A DNA stretch of 64,000 bases, taken from Prolixibacter sp. SD074 (GTDB lineage Bacteria; Bacteroidota; Bacteroidia; Bacteroidales; Prolixibacteraceae). The stretch spans positions 3,339,001 to 3,403,000 of the forward strand of contig NZ_BLAW01000001.1 in NCBI RefSeq assembly GCF_009617895.1. The letters run 5' to 3'. The first letter of the stretch is position 1, and the number at the start of each line of letters is the position of its first letter. This document shows positions 63,625 through 64,000 of the stretch, piece after piece. Below the pieces are notes generated by a model. The model was not told the DNA's origin and made no database searches. It saw only the letters and a list, made by a program, of their open reading frames with translations. Both the position numbers and the translations under genes were made by a program.

Positions 63625-64000
63625 CATAAACCCTGAAGGGGGTTGAAGCAGTAGCCCCGGATTGCATCCGGGGTTATGTTGGGTACACCCCGTGAATTTG
63701 GAAAGCCAACGCTGTTTCGACCGCAAGTGCAGCGGCGTAGATATTGCCTTCTACCGGCCCTATCCTCCTCCGGCCTGCGGCCACCTCCTCCAGAGGAGGA
63801 CAGCCCGCGAACACCGGTGGTTGATAAATGGGAACCGGTTGCCCGTAGGGCAAACAGTATTGTAGAATAAATAGTAAATAAAAGCGTTCATAAACCCTGA
63901 AGGGGGTTGAAGCAGTAGCCCCGGATTGCATCCGGGGTTATGTTGGGTACACCCCGTGAATTTGGAAAGCCAACGCTGTTTCGACCGCAAGTGCAGCGGC
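63625..64000. repeat. Tandem second copy of the right repeat, cut by the window edge
   Basis: From about 63700 the sequence repeats the part of the preceding copy beginning TTGGAAAGCCAACGCTGTTT, and another copy starts near 63964. The period is 264 bases. The same GGAGG palindromic core is present at 63765-63800. It carries no gene. Confidence 0.85.

Noticed and set aside
63344-63990. Frames in the right-edge repeats (up to 107 codons)
   Set aside because: They lie in inverted/tandem repeats also found at 51.4 kb, where the same frames are broken.

Overview
The window looks like chromosomal DNA of a marine or sediment Bacteroidota, most likely class Bacteroidia and near Marinilabiliales/Prolixibacteraceae. 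The signs are a GH92 mannosidase and a sulfatase, Bacteroidota-restricted families (DUF5723, DUF4834, DUF3098, YfhO), the gene order ftsX-DUF3098-truB-queA, type IX secretion (T9SS) type B proteins, an ISAon1-type transposase and TAnnTTTG-like -7 promoter boxes. The taxon below class is inference. No rRNA operon, CRISPR array or prophage is visible.

Layout. 1-6.0 kb: the end of a propeller-like protein, a large lipoprotein with a DUF5723 outer-membrane partner, a DUF4834 protein and glycyl-tRNA synthetase, followed by a 41-bp tandem repeat. 6.3-18.0 kb: a surface-polysaccharide locus. It holds five enzymes that together fit synthesis of UDP-ManNAc3NAcA (6-dehydrogenase, 3-dehydrogenase, aminotransferase, acetyltransferase, 2-epimerase), two glycosyltransferase-like proteins, a nonulosonic-acid trio (cytidylyltransferase, NeuB-type synthase, KdsC-like phosphatase) and a Wzx-like flippase on the opposite strand. 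18.1-23.9 kb: YfhO, FtsX, DUF3098, TruB, QueA. 24-32 kb: GH92 alpha-mannosidase, a NEW3-protein/ABC-exporter operon, a small unknown gene and a lipoprotein sulfatase.

32.1-35.4 kb is the most unusual part. Seven tandem, nearly identical 98-aa GIY-YIG nuclease genes lie on the minus strand downstream of a tRNA-Asn(GTT) gene. Each is fused at its 3' end to a decayed copy of that tRNA plus its terminator, so the last residues and stop codon of each nuclease are read from the tRNA D-arm. An 18-bp palindrome interrupts both the anticodon region and the T loop of the tRNA copies. Two further decayed tRNA-Asn copies lie upstream of the intact tRNA.

35.6-47.6 kb: PfkB/adenosine-kinase-like kinase, an unusual His/Tyr/Trp- then Ser/Arg-rich secreted protein, deoxynucleoside kinase, GH3-like protein, CvpA, TyrS, a Wzz-like chain-length protein with an O-antigen ligase/polymerase, a small secreted protein and EF-P. 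47.7-50.3 kb: blocks of CTTTGCG-type intergenic repeats on both sides of tsaB. 50.4-54.5 kb: a LytTR response regulator, 1.8 kb of repeats without genes, and an ISAon1-type insertion sequence.

54.5-63.2 kb: four co-directional secreted proteins: a giant multidomain adhesin-like protein (Ig, P-domain, SprB repeat, HYR, C-type lectin, PA14-like), two small paralogues, and a protein ending in a T9SS type B domain. The first three end in a similar nine-residue tail that could be an undescribed sorting tag. The giant gene lacks a normal start codon (ATA where ATG is expected), just downstream of the IS. Inverted copies of a ~320-bp intergenic repeat bracket the IS and this cluster.
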